A stretch of DNA of 64,000 nt from contig NC_133025.1 of NCBI RefSeq assembly GCF_048771995.1, forward strand, positions 3,472,001-3,536,000, in the 5' to 3' direction. The notes beneath the pieces were generated by a model. It was given only the letters and a program-made list of their open reading frames with translations. It searched no databases and was not told the origin of the DNA. Below, one piece after another: positions 58,621 to 64,000 of the stretch. The number at the start of each line of letters is the position of its first letter. Within the stretch, counting starts at the first letter, position 1. The position numbers and the translations under genes are program-made. The stretch is from Taeniopygia guttata. Lineage: Eukaryota; Chordata; Aves; Passeriformes; Estrildidae.

Positions 58621-61600
58621 TCAATTAAAATCATCTTTCACAGGGCTTCCAGAGGCTGGTATGGAGCACACCCAGGTGTAATAAACTACAGGGAGGGGAA
58701 AAAATAAAGATGCTTCACTCTTCTTGAAAACACTGCAGCGAGGCAAAATTTTGGACTTCTGCATGGCTGAAGGAAAAAGAGTTTGGTCCTGCCTGCACTT
58801 TAAAGCAGCTTTATTTTACCCATTAGTGTTTTGTGAGGCTGTGTGGAAGATTCCCAGGCAGCTGCACGCTCAGGGCAGAGCCGGGGACACGGGCACAGCT
58901 CCGTCCTGATGCTTCCTGCCTGCTCTGCTCCACACAGGCACTTTCTGGACAGAAAAGCTGCACAATAAATCCAGTGCTGATGTGGCCTGGCGTGGTGACA
59001 GCTCTTCCAGTAACTGCAGGAACTGCCTGCTTATAGAGGCCTGGCCTGCTCCGATGGGTTGTTTTCCTTAAAGCTGTTGTTCTGCACCAGATGGGGCACA
59101 CGGTGTCTTTGTGCCTCCCTCTGCACAGACACTTTGTGGTGCCTTCTGTGCCACTGCCCGGGGTGATTTGTTCCTTTCTAGAGGCTGTGGTGGACCTGAG
59201 TGCTTCCCAGAACATGTCACTGAGAGCAGGGCTGTGCAAACACTCAAGACTTGTTCAGCATCGCTCTGCAGATGTACTCCGAGTCTGTTCTGCCAGCTGA
59301 GATGAGGGGCTGCAGAAAGATGATGAAAAAAGAAAAAAAATAATACCTATTTGGAAGGGAATAAATTGTCTAGGACACACTTCACTAGCAGATTTCCAGG
59401 AAACAACCCTCTGTCAGATTTCTTAGAAGCTGTTGTGGCTCCCAGTGCTAAGTGCCAAGTCTGAATAGCCCATCATCAACTCAGTCCTTAACGTCAGGTT
59501 TGGTGACGTGCTTTTCCCCTAATTTGCAAATCCCACCTCAGCCAGAGCTAGCTGACAGGTGGGCAGGTTTCCAAGCTCTCTGCATAACCTTTGGGATGAC
59601 TATTGAACCTTTAGGCACTGACATGCAGCTTCTGTCACATGCTAGTCTTGGTGTGCTGCTGCTGTTGAAGTGAAGATTTGGTAACATCTTACGCATTTCG
59701 CTGTCACAAGAGGGAGTTTTGTAGCAGTGCTGCCCTTGCTGGTGTGTTTGGATGCAGTCTTGCTGTGGGCAGAGCTCAGCAGACAGAATGTGTTAATAGA
59801 AGACAGCAGCACAAGCAGGATGAATGTCTTTCATTCCTTGTTAAAGCCTTGTACATGTTGTTCAAGCCTGACTAACAAAATTCCTCTGAGTGACACTGCT
59901 GCAAGCAATTCTCTTGCTGTTGGTAGCACTGTAATAGAAAACAGAAGTGAGCATTTGAGTGACTCAAAAACCAAAATCAAGGGTAAGAATAAGAAAAAAG
60001 CATCAACTGTTTTAACAGGAAAAATAAAAACCCAACGTGGCTAGGTATTCTTCTGTGGCATTTCCAATTTATTGTTACAGGAATATCCTCCCAGCTAGAC
60101 TCAAGCTCCCTCAGGAAGCTGGTTTCATATGGTGGTTTAGATTTAACTATTCATTGTCTAGCACCATTTGAAATCAGTGTTCTTGGAGGAAGAATGCCTG
60201 CCTTCATCAGGGAAATGGACCCTCAGGAGCCTCAGAGGAAAAGAAGAGAAAGTCAAGATCTTCCTTGTGTGGCTCTGCCATTCCGATTAACCTCCACCAC
60301 CAAACCAAGTCCCTCAGTGGGACTCCAGGGGTCTGTGACCCAGGTGACTCCTGGGAGAGCAATGTAAAGAGTGATTTCAAAGGCAGAAATTCTGCTGTCA
60401 TCATGTTTATAATATTTGTGAGTAGTGAGCAACAACTTCAGAACCCAGGAAGATTTTGAGACAGAAACAAGGCAAAAAAGTAACATACAGAATTGTAACA
60501 CAGGATTGAAGGTGTTGATTTTAATGCCCCAACTAGTAAAAACTACTACAGCTAGTTCATACAACATGGTGAGGAATAAGCAGGGAACTACATTTGCTCT
60601 AAATTCTTAACTCAAAACCTATTTTCAGCCTTACCTAGATCTATTTTTCTTACCACTTCATCACACTTGTAAATACTTTGTCATACAAGACAATCAAATT
60701 TGAAACAGGTAATTCTGCATGGAAGCACTGGGAATTCTGGATGCTGTTTACATCCCTCCTGAGTGTTTGGCTTTTTGTTGTGGCATGTTTGGCAGATCAG
60801 AATGTGCTGCTTATTTTGTGTGACAAGACTTGCCAGCGTGCAGGTTGGTGGTTGGATGTGCTCATGGAAATGGCCAGCAGCTGAGAGTTAGACCACAGGT
60901 GGTTGGACATACTCTCCAAGTCTACTGAAATCTGGAGAAGTCTTTCAAGATTGTATTTTTTGAAGTGTTTTACTGTATTAAAAATTGTGTGTACCTAATG
61001 GTTGATGTTGAAAATTTTCACTGTCTAAACCTCTGTTTTTTCACCAGTGCTTTAATAAGAATTATATCAAGTATTTGGGGATTCTCCAATGTGAAATGCT
61101 GTCGACCACATAACTCTTCATCCTTGCAGATCTCCGTAACCCCTTTAGAGGATGACTGATTTCTTTTGGTGTTCAGAGTCAATAATAATTTCTAGCACCA
61201 TTTGAAATCGGTTATAGTGATTGGGGAATTGCACCTTGTGAATTTTTACAGAAGAGGCTCCGGAGAGAAGCTTTATTGATACGAAAACAGGGAAGTGTGT
61301 TATTTTAGTGAATGGAGTTGCAGAAATGCTACAAGTTTAATCTCTGGGAGGTGGAGAATTGTAAAAATGTATTACCCAAGATCTTGGTTTAGGTCCTCTG
61401 TGCGAAGATGATCCTTGGAATGTTTTGGAAAACCTTACAGTGCTGAGAGGGAAGATCAAGGGAGATGGTTTTCCAAGTGAGAATAATCAGTGTGGACTTT
61501 GGCTGGAAGAAGAAGAGCCCCACCCTGTTGTCTTAATGATCTGTGTGTGAGGTATGAGGAAATAAAAGGAGCAGTGGAAAACCTTCCAATCTGCAGCTCC

Positions 61601-62175
61601 CATACTCTGGATGTGCTGAAAGCAAGATCTCATGGAGGTTTTCCCTGCCAGCCTGAGAGCTCCTTCCATTCTCCTCTCATACACCCCTGACAGAGTAAGC
61701 CATAAAGAACCTGAGTCACCTCTCCAAGGGTGTTTAATATATATTAATTCCTCTGAAATTCCAGTTGTTCAGAGACACAGCTGGCTGGAAGCCGAGTCGA
61801 AGGTGGGTCCTGTCCCCAGTTCCAGCAGGATCTCATTATCCATGAAGATAATCTCTGAAAAATCATCCTTCAATCAGCTGGTCATTCTACATCCAGCTTT
61901 TTGGGAGTTAATAACACCAACCAACCTACAGCAGCACATCACACACCAACCTGCAGCAAGGCATCCCTGTAGCAGGGGATGTTTCCCTGGACGTCCTGGT
62001 GAGTTCAGCTTTTTCCGCTATTCCATATGGAGTAACTAAAAAAAAGATTATTTTGTAAACAAGTGGAGCAACTTTTGAATATTCAGAGGAATTTCTAAGG
62101 TTGTGGCTGGTTGTTGGAATCAAATCTACCTTCCTTTTATCCCCTCCAAATTTTTTTATGTATATGAAAACATAT

Positions 62176-62443
62176 TGAAGGCTGGAGAAGGAATTTTGCC
62201 AAGGAGGTTGAGTGACAGGACAAGGGGGAATGGCTTCAAACACAAAGCAGGGTTAGATTAGGTATTAGGAGGAAATTTTTCCCTGTGAGGTTGGTGAGGC
62301 CCTGGCACAGGTGCCCAGAGAAGCTGTGGCTGCCCCTGGATCCCTGGAAGTGTCCAAGATCAGGTTGGATGGGGCTTGGAGCAACCTGGGATAGTGGAAG
62401 GTTTCCCTGCCCATAGCAGGGGGTGGAATGAGATGATCTTTAT
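62176..62443 (+). mobile_element. CR1 LINE 3' fragment, tail cut
   Basis: GGCTGGAGAAGGAATTTTGC, GTGACAGGACAAGGGGGAAT, GTGAGGTTGGTGAGGCCCTG, GGATAGTGGAAGGTTTCCCT, then GGAATGAGATGATCTTTA. The expected AGGTCCCTTCCAACC tail is replaced by TTTTTAATTAAG, so the terminal roughly 30 bases were lost or never copied. Blocks are otherwise near consensus. Confidence 0.93.
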
Positions 62444-63284
62444 TTTTAATTAAGATAATCACAAACCAAACGTGACTTTTTGACCTCTCTCAAGACTCTT
62501 CCTTCCATCCATTCACAAAATCCACCCTCACGCTCTCTTTTCAGATAGAGCTTTGAGAAGTGGCAAATGCCTGTGTTTAGTACCAAAGACTGTAGGTTAA
62601 GCCCTTAAATTAATGGAACAAATTATTGAAATATGGAAAATACACGCTGGCTAGCAGCATGGGGGGGTTGCAGTACGATGCAGAGCTCTACATGTTTTAG
62701 GGGGTTTGACAGATGTTCTTGTGGAGGTTAAAAGCTGTGCAGAATTAAGTGGTGTTGGAAGCGTGACTAGAAAATAATCACCGTGTTTTAAGTACATCCA
62801 CTGCCTGAGTAGCTGCCATGCAGACAGTTGCTTAAATGATTTCTTGTGGGAAGGAGCAGATGGAACTGTTTGGACATTTGCTGCCTGTGCTGTGCAAGTA
62901 GGATCGAAACTTCTGGACTTTAGGGAAACTTGTTAACACAAAAACTAATCTTAAGGTCCAAACCAGCTACAAAGTGGTGCAGAAACAGGTGAAGAAGGTT
63001 AATAACATTTTAATTCTTTCTGTTGAAAGGCAAGAGGTTCTTTGAACCCTACAGTCAGAAAAATGTGTCTGCCAAGTGTTTGGCTCTCGTGAAAGTATTT
63101 TCAGTCGTGAGCACTGCTGGAGGTGTGCCTGTGTGCTCACACACAGGATTGTGTCCTGCTCATGGTGGATCTTCTCTCGTGGGAAAGAAAGGATGAAAAA
63201 AGGAAGAAAAATGCTTGATGAAAACAGAAGCATTTCTGTTTTCAGCATAAAATATATCTGAGGAAGAGGGAAGCATAGGTAACA

Positions 63285-63327
63285 AGCTTTTTTGTTTGTT
63301 TGTTTGTTTTGTTTTGTTTTTTTTATT
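63285..63327. repeat. (TTTG)n / (TTTTG)n low-complexity tract
   Basis: TTTGTTTGTTTGTTTG followed by TTTTGTTTTG and a T run: a compound microsatellite near the right end. Confidence 0.85.
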
Positions 63328-64000
63328 TAATTTATCCTATTTGCTCTCAGCTCCTGGCCTTTTCAACAAGTGAAGCTACTGGAAGACAAGTCTTCCCTAT
63401 CACACAGATTTGGGTGCAAAATGGTGCCTACAAAACCTGAATTAGTGTCAAAACTCCAGTCAGGTACCACAATGGGTAACGTAAACTATTTGTTTGGAAA
63501 TCTGCTCCATCCTCCCGTTGACAGACCCTGCAGCAGTCACAAAATGCAACGTGCAGGAGGATTGTTTCTTTGGCCAGAAAAGTTTGTGCTGTTGCCAGTG
63601 TTCTGGAATGATGTTGAAATGAAATCAACACTTGGACTAAGCCAAAAGCAGCACTGGAAGTCAATTGCTTCTCCCAAAAAACCCTCTCCCTTCTGGATTA
63701 ATATAAAATATACTGGATGGTAGGATGAGAGGGAGAGAAAGATGATGTCTGTTGGGAAATTTTTAATACAAAAATATTTTAGAAATGTCTGACAGTGTAC
63801 ACAGTTTTTATTAACAAGCCCTGAAACCACTTCATTCTACTACATCAAGCCAAAATTTCAATTGTTGCAATTAATTTGTCTGAAATTTTTGTGATCTTGC
63901 ATCACAGTCTCAAAATGTCAAGCTTCTACATAAGGATGTTCTGTGAAATCCACTGTATATTGGGAATCTGGGGGAAAAATAACCTGATCATGTTGAGTAG

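Larger units (their letters stand above)
58621..64000. other. Non-coding, right end
   Basis: Besides CR1 at 62176 and the TTTG tract, the only structure seen is the exact 19-bp direct repeat pair (60157-60175 and 61191-61209). A 117-codon plus-strand frame at 63370-63723 has no further support. Confidence 0.45.

Noticed and set aside
1-64000. tRNA, rRNA, CRISPR, or retrovirus-like elements
   Set aside because: Looked for cloverleaf boxes, repeat-spacer arrays and LTR-type ends by eye. Nothing convincing was seen, though decayed fragments would be missed without a library search.

Overview
The window looks like euchromatic, mostly non-coding DNA from a bird, possibly a songbird. The main evidence is interspersed CR1 LINE 3' ends. 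I can place sixteen fragments on both strands, and several still carry the typical avian CR1 tail (AGAATCACAGAATGG and TTGGAAGGGACC on one strand, or their complements). The subfamily ending in a GATGATCTTAGAGGTCTCTTCCAACCT-like tail, widespread in passerines, is also present. There are no rRNA, tRNA or CRISPR signals and no bacterial-type operons. The few ORFs above about 150 codons are no more than chance gives in six frames of 64 kb. I recognised no retroviral, LTR or Polinton-like remnant.

The best evidence of a gene is on the minus strand. A 49-codon internal exon (17939-18085) has a full acceptor (branch-point-like CTGAC, pyrimidine tract, TTTGCAG), a consensus donor (GC|GTAAGT) and phase 0 at both ends. 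About 15.4 kb downstream on the same strand lies a plausible terminal coding exon (2329-2505, entered in phase 0, ending in TAA), followed by possible 3' UTR to an AATAAA at 1456-1461 and a GT-rich stretch. Weaker minus-strand exon candidates lie at 7100-7219 and 29512-29611. I could not identify the protein. In this model most of the window is introns or upstream DNA of that gene, and 1-1400 lies beyond its end. Some plus-strand exon-like segments (1770-1852, 31687-31774, 53073-53257) and a TATA-containing candidate first exon (12791-12968) may be antisense or non-coding transcripts, or chance.

Region by region: 1-2.5 kb is the possible 3' end of the minus-strand gene. From 2.5 to 18 kb is intron-like DNA with four small CR1 pieces, a perfect 13-bp inverted repeat and the candidate promoter. 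From 18 to 34 kb there are short tandem duplications, a 12-13-bp hairpin, a CpG-dense 35-bp knot near 25.45 kb and a 31-T tract. From 34 to 45 kb is the densest CR1 zone (seven fragments), with an A-rich/T-rich potential hairpin, a G-rich strand-asymmetric block and two stretches resembling conserved non-coding elements (37.1-37.6 and 43.3-43.6 kb). From 45 to 64 kb is sparse, with three CR1 copies and an unexplained pair of exact 19-bp direct repeats 1,034 bp apart.
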